NCBI GenBank assembly: GCA_021442155.1
Contig: CM038215.1
Location: 1,326,976-1,390,975 of the forward strand
Length of the DNA stretch: 64,000 bases
Source of the DNA: Cymbidium sinense
Lineage: Eukaryota; Streptophyta; Magnoliopsida; Asparagales; Orchidaceae
Direction of reading: 5' to 3'
Notes under the pieces: model-generated
Databases searched by the model: none
What the model was told of the DNA's origin: nothing
What the model saw: the letters and a program-made list of their open reading frames with translations, nothing else
Translations under genes and position numbers: made by a program
In this document: piece after piece, positions 11,525 through 21,672 of the stretch
How the letters are laid out: each line of letters begins with the position of its first letter
How positions within the stretch are numbered: position 1 is the first letter of the stretch

Positions 11525-12265
11525 AAAAAATAAACCAAAGACCCTAAACCCTAAACTAAAAAAAATCTTAAACCTAAAATAAAAATAAAATAAACCTAAA
11601 CCTACATTAAAATAAATAAAACCTAAACCTAAACTTAAAATAAACTAGATAAAGTAAAATAAACTTAAAATAAACCTTAACCTAAACTAAAAAATAAAAC
11701 CTAAAATAAAACTCAAATAAAAACCTAAAACCTTAACCTAAAAAAATAAGTAAAAACCTAAACCTAAACCTAAAAATTAAAAATAAAATCTAATCCTACA
11801 ATAATAAAATAAAAATAAAACTAACTAAAAAATTTACATAAACCTAAACCTAAAAAATAAACTAAAATAAACAACCTAAATAAAAATAAATAGACCTAAA
11901 ATAAATGAACTAAACTAAATAAAAAAAACAAAATAAATCTAAATAAAAATAAAAAATAAAATAAACTAAAATAAATAAAAAATAAACAAAAAAAACCTAA
12001 GCCTATCAGTTTACTTAATATTAAAAAAGCCCTAAACTCCAAATCCTAAACCCTAAAGTCTAAACTCTAAACCCTAAACCTACAATCCTAAATCCCAAAC
12101 CCTAAACCCTAAATCCTAAAAAACCCTAAACCCTAAACCCTAAAGTGTAAACCCTAAAAAAAATTTTTAAAAAAAACCTTAACCCTAAACTCGAAACCCT
12201 TAACCCTTAACCCTAAACCTACAAGCCTAAACCCTAAAACCTAAACCCTGAAACCCAAAACCTCA
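11525..12265. repeat. Telomere-like composite array, segment 4
   Basis: G-poor CCTAAA/AAATAAA sequence to about 12000, the junction motif near 12005 (CAGTTTACTTAATATT), then CCCTAAA-rich DNA to about 12260, into which the 5' end of LINE B is joined. The whole segment is homologous to about 21673-22330. I see no gene. Confidence 0.8.
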
Positions 12266-12415
12266 AAAACTCACCTCACCCCACGGCGCTCTCTAGCGAT
12301 TGTAATTTCCCTTTCATCTTTATTGTGGCTTGGCCGATTTTCGATCATTCTCGATCATAATTTTAGATATTTGTCTCTGATTGGCCGCTAATGTGAGTTT
12401 CCCTTTGCTCTTTCA
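12266..12415 (+). promoter_or_regulatory. LINE B 5' UTR, probable internal promoter
   Basis: The first ~150 bases after the repeat are the most GC-rich of the element (CACCCCACGGCGCTCTCT), unlike the A/C-rich array before them. L1-type LINEs carry an internal promoter here. LINE C has a matching but diverged leader (48493-48664, with GTGCGGCACTCTCT). I see no TATA box or defined start site. Confidence 0.45.
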
Positions 12416-13915
12416 ATGGCAGAGGAGCAGCTTTCCGCGCTGTCGAGCTTTTCAAACTTGGAGGCGTCGGCTAGGGCATCAGATTTACATGGAATTATGG
12501 ATCCAAAATCACCGCTACTCTGCCTACAATTAAGTCCTTCAAGGATGCATTATCTAGTAAGAATCTTTCCCCTAATTCTTCAGTGAATTTGATCTCGACC
12601 TCATTTCATGGGATGCCTGCTGTTATGTGCTCGGATCTAGATGTGGAAAAGTTGGTGAAGCCTTTTGAATTCTCTTTAGTTGGTAAATTTTCCTTACACC
12701 GGCCAACTCTTGATAACATCTGATCATTTTTTCATAGCCTTAAACTTTCAAGCATTTTCACAATCGAATTGATTGATCCTAGGAATATTTTAATTCAGCT
12801 CTTTAATGACTTAGATTACTCAAGAGTCTTTGCCCGTCGCTCTTACTTTGTGTTTAATTGTCAAATGTGACTTCTGAAATGGTCTCCTCTTTTTGATATA
12901 AAAGAGGAATCCCCAATTGTTCCTATATGGCTAGCTCTTCCTAATATGGGAATACATTATGTTACACATCAAGTTCTCTTTGCGGTTGGGGCTCTCTTTG
13001 GTCGGTCTCTTCAAATTGATCAGGCCACCGCTGTGAGATCACGGCATTCTGTTGCTCATATTTTGGTTGAGATTGATATTACTAAAAAGTATCCAAAAGA
13101 AGTTTGGATTAGCTCTGAGAAATTTGGTTATAATTAAAAAGTGGAATTTGAGAATTTCCCTATTTTTTGCACACATTGTAAAATACATGGCCATGATCAA
13201 TATGAATGTTTTGTGTTACATCCACATCTTAAAAAGAATAAATTGTTTGATCCTAATCCTACTCTATCAAATGAAAAAATCAATAAATTTGCTTATGTGC
13301 CTAAAGTCACTCAAAATGGGAATCATCCCCCTACCCCTACTCCTTTTTTATCCACTGGATTTGCCTATTGGAGAGCAATCTGAACATGTTACAAATAATG
13401 CTTCTGAGGATCATGAGGAGGCTAATGATAACTTACTTAATATTGCTTCTAATTATAATAATTTGGCTCCTCAAGATAATACCTTGACTCATTCTAACCT
13501 ACCGCTTTTGGCTAGGGAATTTGAGGAGACAAATTCTGAAATTGATCCTTTGATGAAAGTGAAAAATCTAAAAACTGTTGATCCTTTGATGATGGAACAA
13601 AATATGAAAAGTAATTTTGAAAATGAGCTTGAAATCTATGGTATTAATGGCATTACAACCTCTCCTTCTACTACCCTTCAGAGTGATACACATGATAACC
13701 CTCTTTCTCAGCATAATTCTGACACTGAAGATGGGGAAATTACCATTAGGAATGCTTTGACTGATACAGGTCCTATTCTGAATATTACTAATCACTCTCT
13801 CTCAGATGGCAATACTTTGGACAAAGATAGACCTTTTCAAACTATTTTAAAAAAAAATCCCTTAAAGCTAGAATGTTCACTAATAGCTCCACTAGAACTA
13901 CTAGATCTTCTCTAA
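12416..13915 (+). pseudogene. LINE B ORF1: DUF4283-like domain and CCHC knuckle
   Basis: ORF1 of plant L1s is an RNA-binding chaperone that packages element RNA. The ATG at 12416 opens MAEEQLSALS, and the frame shifts before SFKDALSSKNLS. A DUF4283-like domain follows: SFSLVGKFSLHRP, LDYSRVFARRSYFV, KWSPLFDI, LPNMGIHYVTHQVLFAVG, IDQATAVRSR and VEIDITKKYPKEVWI. It is broken by TGA at 12721 and 12868 and TAA at 13135. The knuckle CTHCKIHGHDQYEC (C-x2-C-x4-H-x4-C, 13168-13209) is intact. After a frameshift near 13370, an acidic Asn/Asp/Glu-rich C-terminal region runs to a stop at 13915. LINE C ORF1 is its diverged homologue. Confidence 0.8.
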
Positions 13916-14002
13916 CTTCCCTTAAATTACTGCATCTACTTTTCTTTTCTTCTTGCTTTTTATTTCTTTAGTTATCTCTTTTCCTTTCCTTCATTTTTTA
14001 TT

Positions 14003-14668
14003 ATGATCAATTTACTTATTTGGAATGTTTGGGGTATTGGGACTCTCATTGTCCGCAACCATATTAGAAGTCTTTGCCGTACTCATAACATAGCCTTACT
14101 TGTTATTATTAAACCATTCATACACTCTTCTAAGATCAACCATGTTGCTAGAATGCTTGGCTTTCAAAATTTCTTTTATAATATTAGCAATAAAATTTGG
14201 TGTTTTTGAAATAATTTAGTCAACATATCTATCCTTGATGATCTTCAATAATTGGTTAATGTCCACATCTCATTGGGTGAATTTTCTATTCTTGATTCCT
14301 TTATTTATGCTTCTTGTAATAGAGCTGGTAGGAACATCCTTTGGGATAACTTAAGAACCTTTCCTCCTCTCAACCAACCCGGTTGGTTGGGGTGATTCAA
14401 TACTATTCTCTCTTCCTCGAAAAGAAGGGGAGGTTACTCTCCTAACATTCATTCCATGGAAGAATTTTCTAATATGATTCTTGATTGCAATCTGATTGAT
14501 ATTGGCTTTACGGGCTCTGACTATACGTGACATAACTCTAGACTCTCGCAGTGGCTTGATAGGACTCTTTTTAATTCTCTTTGGATCAATCAATGGCCAA
14601 TTACTTTTGTTGAACATTTGAGTAACTTTGTCGATCATGCTCCGCTTTTGATTTCTCCAAAATCCCTC
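14003..14668 (+). pseudogene. LINE B ORF2, endonuclease domain
   Basis: This is the APE-like endonuclease (exonuclease-endonuclease-phosphatase fold) that nicks the target strand. The ATG at 14003 gives MINLLIWNVWGIGT, where the family has WNVRGIG; Arg to Trp fits CGG to TGG decay. Further pieces are KINHVARMLGF, YASCNRAGRNILW, a damaged GDFN box near 14392, SSSKRRGG, MILDCNLIDIGFTGSDYT, LDRTLFNS and the C-terminal VDHAPLLIS. Stops occur at about 14207 (TGG to TGA), 14250 and 14528 (TGG to TGA), and there is a frameshift at the GDFN box. No active nuclease is possible. Confidence 0.8.
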
Positions 14669-17160
14669 CGAGATTATCCTCCCCCACTTCTTTTAGATTC
14701 CAAAATATGTGAATCCAACATATTGATTTCATAAATGTTGTATCCATTAACTGGATGGCCCCTCTTCATCCTGATAATTCCGTTAAGGGAATGATTTGCC
14801 TCTAGCTTAAGCTTAAAAGGCTTAAACAAAAACTCAATTGATGGAACAAACATCATTTTAAAAATCTTTTTCAAATCTCAAAAATATAGAACACTTAGTT
14901 TATTCTCTTGAAGATGCTGTTTTGACTGACTCTACTAAACTTGAGGAGTTGAATGTAGCTAAAGATAACTTAGTTAAATATCAGAATATGGATGAAACCT
15001 ACTGGTGGCAAAAGCCTGCTAGAAAACATATTGCTGATGGTGATAGAAATACCAGGTACTTCCATGCTCTTTTCAAAAAAAAAGAAAGCCTTAAACTCTA
15101 TTAAAAAAATTAAAAATGATAACGGCAACTGGATCACTGATAATAATGATATTAAATATTCTGTCATAGATCATTTTAAAAATTTATTAAGCAACAACCC
15201 TTCCTTAGAAGCTCTTTCCAACTCACACCTGATTCCCTCAACAATTACTAATGATGACAACCAATTGCTTAGTTTGCATCCTATGGAAACTGAGATTGGT
15301 AATATTCTCAATAGCATGAACACTGATTCTATTGCTGGCCCTGAAGGCTACACGACTTAATTTTTTCAGCATTATTGGCCTATTATTAAGTCTGACCTTG
15401 TTGATGCTGTCATTGATTTTTTCGATGGCAATCCTTTAACTACATATTTTTCTAGCACTTAAATTGTTCTCATTCCAAAAATTAATAATCCTGAATCTTG
15501 GGGTGATTTCAGACCTATCAACCTTTGCACCTTCTTTCATAAACTCATTGCTAAATTAATTGCCAATAGAATTAGTTCGGTGCTGCCTAAAATTATTTCA
15601 CCCAACCAAACTGGCTTCGTTAAAGGTAGAGCTATATCTGACAACATTCTTCTTGCCCAAGAGCTGACTCATGACATTGATGCTTCTACCAGAGGTGGTA
15701 ACATCCTTTTCAAACTGGACATCTCTAAAGCTTATGACAACCTCTCTTGGAATTTACTCTTCCAAATTCTTCATTTGTTTAGTTTTTCTAACTATTTTAT
15801 CCACATCATTAAAAATTGTATTACCAATGTTTGGTTCTCTGTTATCATGAATGGTAAGTCGCTTGGTTTTTTCCCTTTGATGCATAGTTTGAGACAAGGA
15901 GATCCCTTATCACCCTCCCTTTTTATTATTGTTGTTGAATATCTTTCGAGGAGCCTTAATGAACTTTTCAACAATAATCCCAACATGCTTTTTAGAACTC
16001 AAGGTGGTCTTCCTATATCTCATCTTAGTTTTGTTGATGACTTCATAATCTTTTGCAATGCCTCTATTCATCACATTAAAACTATTAAGATTCTTTTAAA
16101 TAAATTTGGTAACAAAAGTGATATTTTTCTTAATGAAGGTAAAAGTTGTTTCATTCCTTCCTCTAAAATCCCTAGTAATAGGATCAACTAAATCTTGAGA
16201 ATTACTAACTTTCATTAACAATAACTTCCTATTAAATATCTTGGTGCTCTACTTTTTAAAGGTTATAAAAGCTCACATCTCTTTGATGAGCTAATCCAAA
16301 AAATCTCTAATAAAATTTTTGTTTGAGAATTTCATTTACTCTCTTTTGGTGGTAGGCTCTCTTTGATTAAGAGCACCCTTAACTCCATGCCTCTATATCT
16401 CATTCAAACCATTATGCCGACCAATTATACCATTAAGAGAATTGAGTGCCTCCTTAATAAATTCTTCTAGGGTTCTAACAATTCTTCTAAAAGAATGCAT
16501 TGGACCACTTGGTATAAAAGCTGTGGCACTCTTGCTAAAGGTGGTCTTGGATGTAAGCCAATCAAGGAAGCTATCACTGCCTTTTCATAAAAACTTTGGT
16601 GGAATTTTAGGAGTAACAATAGTCTTTGGGCTAATTTCATGACTGTCAAATACTGCCAGGGTAAGCACCCACTCATTTTACCCTATAGAGCGGGAGACTC
16701 TCCTTTTTGGAAAAGACTTTATTCCATTAAATGGGAAGTCGAATCATTAATATCTTGGGGTATTAATTCTGGTACCTCTTTCTTTTGGCAAGATAACTGG
16801 ACTGGAGGTGAGTCCATTTATGACTTACTTTCTGCCAGAATAATATGTGGAACAATAGTAATCTTATTGATTATATTCCATTCTCTCTTTTAAATAAGCT
16901 TACTACTATTCCTATCATTCCTAGCAATCATGATCAGATCCTTTTTAAGCTTTCTCAAAATGGTGACTTCAACTTTAAAAATGTTTGGATTCATATTAAA
17001 GAAGCTCGTGACTTTTCCAATGTGTTTTTCAAAATTTGAAATAACACTATTCCTATTTCTTATTATGTTCTAACTTGGCGTATCATAAAAAACTTCATCC
17101 TTGTTGACTCTTTGATGTGGGGTAAAGGTTTTCACTTACCTTCAAAATGCTACTAGTGCT
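14669..17160 (+). pseudogene. LINE B ORF2, reverse transcriptase and connector
   Basis: After a linker (YWWQKPARKHIADGDRNTRYFH near 15000) the RT begins with a frameshift in an A-run at 15077-15085. It continues through SMNTDSIAGPEGYTT, a stop (CAA to TAA, ~15358), IVLIPKINNPESWGDFRPI, the NQTGFVKGRAIS region, LDISKAYD (15715 on), LRQGDPLSPSLF (15889 on) and the catalytic box FVDD at 16030-16041, where plant L1s usually have FADD. Thumb-like sequence LPIKYLGALLF, GGRLSLIKSTLNSMPLYLIQ and the connector FFWQDNWTGG follow, with TAA at ~16189, TGA at ~16324 and TAG at ~16468. The 15580-16191 stretch is the longest open RT segment, about 200 codons. Confidence 0.85.
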
Positions 17161-18056
17161 TTCACATTGAGAATGTGAATCATGTATTTTTTAACGGAGC
17201 CATTGCTTCCAAACTTTGGATTTGGTATGATGATCTCTTTAACATTGACAAATTCAATGGCTCCTTAACATTATACCAACTTCTTGAAGTTTATTTTGAA
17301 AACACTATTAAAGGCCGCATTAAAGTCATAACTACTATCACTCTTATTTGGTTCATATGGATGGACAAAAATGATGCAAAACATTATGGGACTCCTATGA
17401 ACCACATGAGGATAATTGCTAGAATTAAAAATAAAATCCGTGACTTGTTTAATGCCAATTTAATTAGCTACAATCAATTTAAATGTTGTAAATTTGTGAC
17501 CAATAAATTAGGTTTTAACTTGCTGGATTCACCCAACGGTACGGATGACAAGATTGTTTATTGGGTAAAACATCATGCTTATACTATTAAAATTAACACT
17601 GATGGCTCTGTTTCTCAAAATGCTTCTAGCTGTGGTGACATTTTTAGAAACCTTAATGGTAAAGTCCTATGTGCTTTTGCTTACCCCCTTAATACTTGCT
17701 CTATTCCTTTTGCTGAGCTAATGGCAGTTTACAAAGCTATTGAGATTTGCCTTCAAAAAGGTTGGCTCAATATTTGGATTGAGGTGGATGCCCTGTTACT
17801 AATTGATCTTTTGACTTCCACCAAAATGGGCAATACATAATTGTACTACCTTCTAAAGCATACTAGAGCTCTCCTCTCTCAACTCTATTTTAAAATCACT
17901 CATGTATGGTGTGAAGGTAATGCATGTGCTGATTACCTTTCCAATATGGGTGCTAGATTGGATGGCATAAAATTCTTTGATCAACTTACACTACCTAAAC
18001 ATTTGTGTGGTTTGGTTAATTTGGACAATACTGGACTCCCTTACCTCAGAAATTAA
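17161..18056 (+). pseudogene. LINE B ORF2, C-terminal zinc-finger remnant and RNase H
   Basis: This continues ORF2. IENVNHVFFNGAIASKLW resembles the end of the zf-RVT zinc-binding region. A linker with FIWMDKNDAKHYG leads to RNase H (plant RVT_3 type): INTDGSVSQNAS with Asp near 17601, FAELMAVYKAIE with Glu near 17715, WIEVDALLLIDLL with Asp near 17787, and after one stop (TAA at 17838-17840) HVWCEGNACADYLSN with the last Asp. ORF2 ends GLPYLRN-stop at 18056. The catalytic set is complete apart from the single stop, so this is the best-preserved domain in the window. RNase H at the ORF2 C-terminus is typical of many plant L1s. Confidence 0.85.
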
Positions 18057-19691
18057 TCCATCCTATTGGTTTGGATAGTTACATTACCTGTTTAACTGCA
18101 TGATCAACTTCTGTTTAGTTTTGATGTTTCTTTGGATTTTGCTGATGCTAATTCTTGTTACCCCTTTTTGGTTAGTTACTGATCTCTATGAAATCTGCTG
18201 TTGGATTACTTACCCTAACATTATTTGGGGTTTTACTGCTACTATTGTTTTCACTGAAACCACTACTTTTGGTAAGGTTTCTCCTGTCTACTGGAGGGAG
18301 ATGGATTATTTTATGCTTTTCTTTCTGCTTTATAGGGACAGACTTCTTGCTATTATTATTCTATTTATGGGCCCTATTGTAATTTTCCATTATATGATTA
18401 AGGCTATGTTTTTTCTCTTTTCCTTAATCTGGAAATTTGTTCATGGCCTCATGACTTTGCTGTCTCATTATGTAATTGCTATAATTTTGTACAGCTTCAT
18501 GGTAGGCTTGAATTTATCTGTCTTTTCTCTCTTTAATAGGGTTGTGCCCCCTCCTATGCTATCTAACCTCACCTCCATTACCTATATGGAGAGCAATTGT
18601 AATAATCTTGTTATTATTATTGTTTCCTTACAGGATGGCATTTTATTCTTGATTTCATTTCATCCTATTTTTACTGGTGATGTTGGCTTACCTGCTGGTC
18701 TATTTTTCTTTGTCTTGAAGGATTTCAATGATGGTTTTTTCTTGAACCCCTTTCGAGTCTATGTTGTCTCCCTGTTCCTTACTTATTAATCTTATGGTGG
18801 GTGCAACAATTGTTTTGCTATTTTAGTTGTTGGCTGTTGGATTATCGGGTCTTTAGTCCAATAGACTGATTCTGAGATTGTTTCTCTGATTATCTTTGTT
18901 GTTTGTGACTGGGCTACTACTTATCATCTGATATTTATGGACTACTTAATCTGCTGCTGTTTATTTCATCCTGGTTCTATTAGACTTGTGTAGATCCCTG
19001 TGTTATCTTATGCACTATCTATTCTGAATGGGTGGTTCTATGGTTAGCTAGCTGTTATTTATTGTCTTAGTTGTTTGTTGTCCATGTTATTTGCTGTCTT
19101 GGCTTTTCTGATTGTTCTTCCTAATCTCATCTCCCCAACCTATATGGAGAGACAATGTTATAACCTTGTTATTATTATTTTTTTCTCCTTGCAGGATTGG
19201 ACTTTCTTTTTATCTTCTTTCCAGTCTAGTTTTATTAATGCTATTGGCTTAACTGCTGGTCTGCTTTTCTTTGTCTTGAAGGATTCCAATCTTGGCTCTC
19301 CTTTGAACCCCTTCTGTGCCTATGTTGTATCACTATTTTATTTTGGTTTATCTTATGGTGGGTGCAATAATGGCTTTGTTGTTTTATTTATTGTCTGTGA
19401 TTATGCTACTACCTACTTGGTTACTAACTAATGCACTATCTATTCTGAATGGGTGGCTTTATGGCCAACTAGCTATTATTTGCTATCTTGGTTATTTATT
19501 TTCTTGGTTATCTGCTATCTTGGTTTTTCAGGATTCCAATGTTTTGCTATTTTATCTGTTAACTATGGGACTTTAGGGTCCTATGTCCAGCAAGCCGCTT
19601 ATGGGGTTTGCTTATTGATTATCTTTATTGTTTGTGTTTGGGCTACTGCTTATCACCTGATATGTGTGGACTGCTTAATCTATCTACTTTA
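18057..19691 (+). repeat. LINE B 3' tail, repeated and truncated
   Basis: This is the T-rich tail homologous to LINE A 6080-8870. Repeat units start near 18634 (CAGGATGGCATTTTATTC) and 19194 (CAGGATTGGACTTTC), each preceded by a GGAGAGNAAxTG and TTATTATTATT stretch. The 18100-18789 frame is open for 229 codons but very hydrophobic. Its open length reflects T-rich composition, and the corresponding LINE A units are broken by stops. The tail ends at about 19691 without the tail ORF or poly-A signal. Confidence 0.65.
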
Positions 19692-21190
19692 AAAACCTAA
19701 ACTAAAAAAAATAAACATAAAATAAATAAGCTAAACTAAATAAAAAAATAAACCTGAATAAAAATAAAAAAATATAATAACCTAAATAAATAAAAAAATA
19801 AACTAAATGAATAAAATAAACCTAAACCTACCTGCTTACTTAAATAAAAAAAAAAAATCCTAAACACTAAAACCTAAACCCTAAACCTTAAACAATAAAT
19901 TATAAGTCCTAAACCCAAAATGCTAGACCTTAAAACCAACACTAAACCCTAAACATTAAACTTACAACACAAAAACTTCAACCCTAAACCCTAAACGTTA
20001 AACTAACCCAAAACCTTAAACCTAAACCCTAAAGCCTAAACCTAAACCCTAATCCTAAACCCTAAACTCTAAACCCTTAACTAACCCTAAACCCTAAAAA
20101 CCCTAAACCTTAAAGCCTAAAGACTAAACCCTAAACTCTAAACCCATACCCTAAACCCTAAACCCTAAAACCCTAAATCCTAAACCCTAAAAACCTAAAA
20201 ACCTAAACTTAAACTAAATAAAACCTAAAAATAAAATTAAAAAAAAACATAAACCAAAATAAAATAAAATTAATAATATAAATACCTAAATTAAAATCTA
20301 AACCTAAACCTAAAAATAAATTAAAATAAAAAATGTAAATAAACTAAAATAAAATAAATGTAAAAATAAAAAACCTAAATAAAATATAAACTAAACATAA
20401 AATAAACGTACAATAAAATAAAATAAAATATAAATAAAAACCTAAACCTAAAAATAATACCTAAAAATAAGTAAAAAATAAAACTTAAACTCTAAACTAA
20501 AAAAAACCTAAACCTAAAATAAAAATTTAATAAAAAAAATAAAATAAACATAAACCTACACTAAAATAAATAAAACCTAAACCTAAACCAAAATAAAGTA
20601 AACCTGAACGTAAACCTAAACAAAATAAAATAGAATAAATTAAAAATAAACCTAAACCTAAAAATAAACCTAAAATAAAAACCTAAACCTAATAATAAAA
20701 ATAAAAAATAAAACCTAAACCTAAAAAATAAAATAAAAATAAAACTCAACTAAAAAATAAACATAAAAAAATAAACTAAAATAAAAAACCTAAACTAAAA
20801 TAAATAAACTAAACAAAATAAAATAAAAAATAAAGTAAACAAAATATACTAAATAAACCTAAACATATTAGTTTACTTAATTTAAAAAAAACCCTTCAAA
20901 CCTAAATCCTAAATTCTAAACCTTAAACCCCAAACCCTAAAATTGCAACCCCAAACCTACAACCCTAAATCCTAAACCCTAAACCCTAAACCCTAAATCC
21001 TAATCCCTAACCTTAAACCCTAAACCCTAAAAGCATAAACCCTAAAACCAAAAACCCTTAACCCTAAACCCTAACCCTAAACCCAACCCTAAACCTCAAA
21101 CCCTAAACCTAAATATAAGGTAACTAAATAAATTAAAAAATAAACCTAATGTCTACAGCCTTAATAAACCTAAACCTAGTCCTAAACCCT
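19692..21190. repeat. Telomere-like composite array, segment 5
   Basis: Starts with G-poor CCTAAA sequence, then a junction motif variant near 19830 (CTGCTTACTTAAAT), a CCCTAAA block (19855-20200), a second G-poor block (20200-20860), the junction again near 20868 (TTAGTTTACTTAATTT), and a CCCTAAA block to 21115. The part from 20182 is homologous to 9928-10980. No gene. The minus-strand frame at 20561-20749 is a low-complexity artefact. Confidence 0.8.
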
Positions 21191-21672
21191 AAGAATGGGA
21201 AGAACCTTGATGGCATGAACATCACCGTCAACCTGACACAGTTTAGATCTAGTAGTGGAGGTGAAGGTAGAGGCGGTGGTTATTGCATTGGTGGTGGGGG
21301 ATCTGTAGGTGATGGTGGATATGAAGGTGGTGATCGAAGCAATGGTGGTTATGGAGGCAGGAGGAGTGACAGAGGTTACAGACTTGGTGGTGGTGGAAGG
21401 AGAGATCTGGGATATGTTGGTGGATCCCACTACTCGAGAGGTTGGGGTGGTTTTGATGGAAAATAGAGAAACTAAAGAACAGTCGATCCAATCTGCTGCA
21501 TATGGAACTATGTCTTTACAGTAGAGACAGATCTAGTTATTTAAGGTTTTGATTTGCTCTATGAGTGCTCAATTTTGATTTATCTCATCACTTATGTCTT
21601 AGAAAACTTGTTGTGTTACTTGGCTGATGAAATCGAAAATAAGAAATGTTGAATCTAAATTTGTTCTCTGTA
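21191..21672 (+). pseudogene. GRP fragment 3, best-preserved reading frame
   Basis: The frame is open from before the fragment (from 21149) to 21466, giving about 105 codons: KNLDGMNITVNLTQFRSSS (end of the RRM), then a Gly/Tyr/Arg-rich tail with GGEGRGGGY, GGYGGRRSDRGY and GGSHYSRGWGG, ending where a TGG codon became TAG before RN-stop. It lacks RNP1, RNP2 and most of the RRM, so it should not bind RNA as the parent does. Upstream codons come from repeat DNA. The 3' UTR and A-run are kept (to ~21680). Expression as an array-driven peptide is conceivable but nothing shows it. Confidence 0.8.

Larger units (their letters stand above)
12266..19691 (+). mobile_element. LINE B, near full-length L1-type element lacking its 3' end
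   Basis: In order: 5' UTR (12266-12415), ORF1 (12416-13915), ORF2 with endonuclease, RT, zinc-finger connector and RNase H (14003-18056), and a T-rich 3' tail that stops at about 19691. The tail ORF, AATAAA and poly-A seen in LINEs A and C are missing, and degenerate CCTAAA repeat begins abruptly. Loss of the 3' end is unusual, because LINE insertion truncates the 5' side, so a later deletion or array rearrangement is likely. Both ORFs carry several stops and frameshifts. LINE B is the main reference for reading LINE A. Confidence 0.9.

Noticed and set aside
18100..18789. 229-codon hydrophobic frame after LINE B RNase H
   Set aside because: Homologous to the broken LINE A tail; no conserved motif and same compositional cause.
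21182..21491. Minus-strand Thr/Ser/His-rich frames across GRP fragments (also 11078-11287 and 33782-33979)
   Set aside because: They are antisense shadows of the Gly-rich coding sequence (GGT and GGN read back as ACC and NCC).
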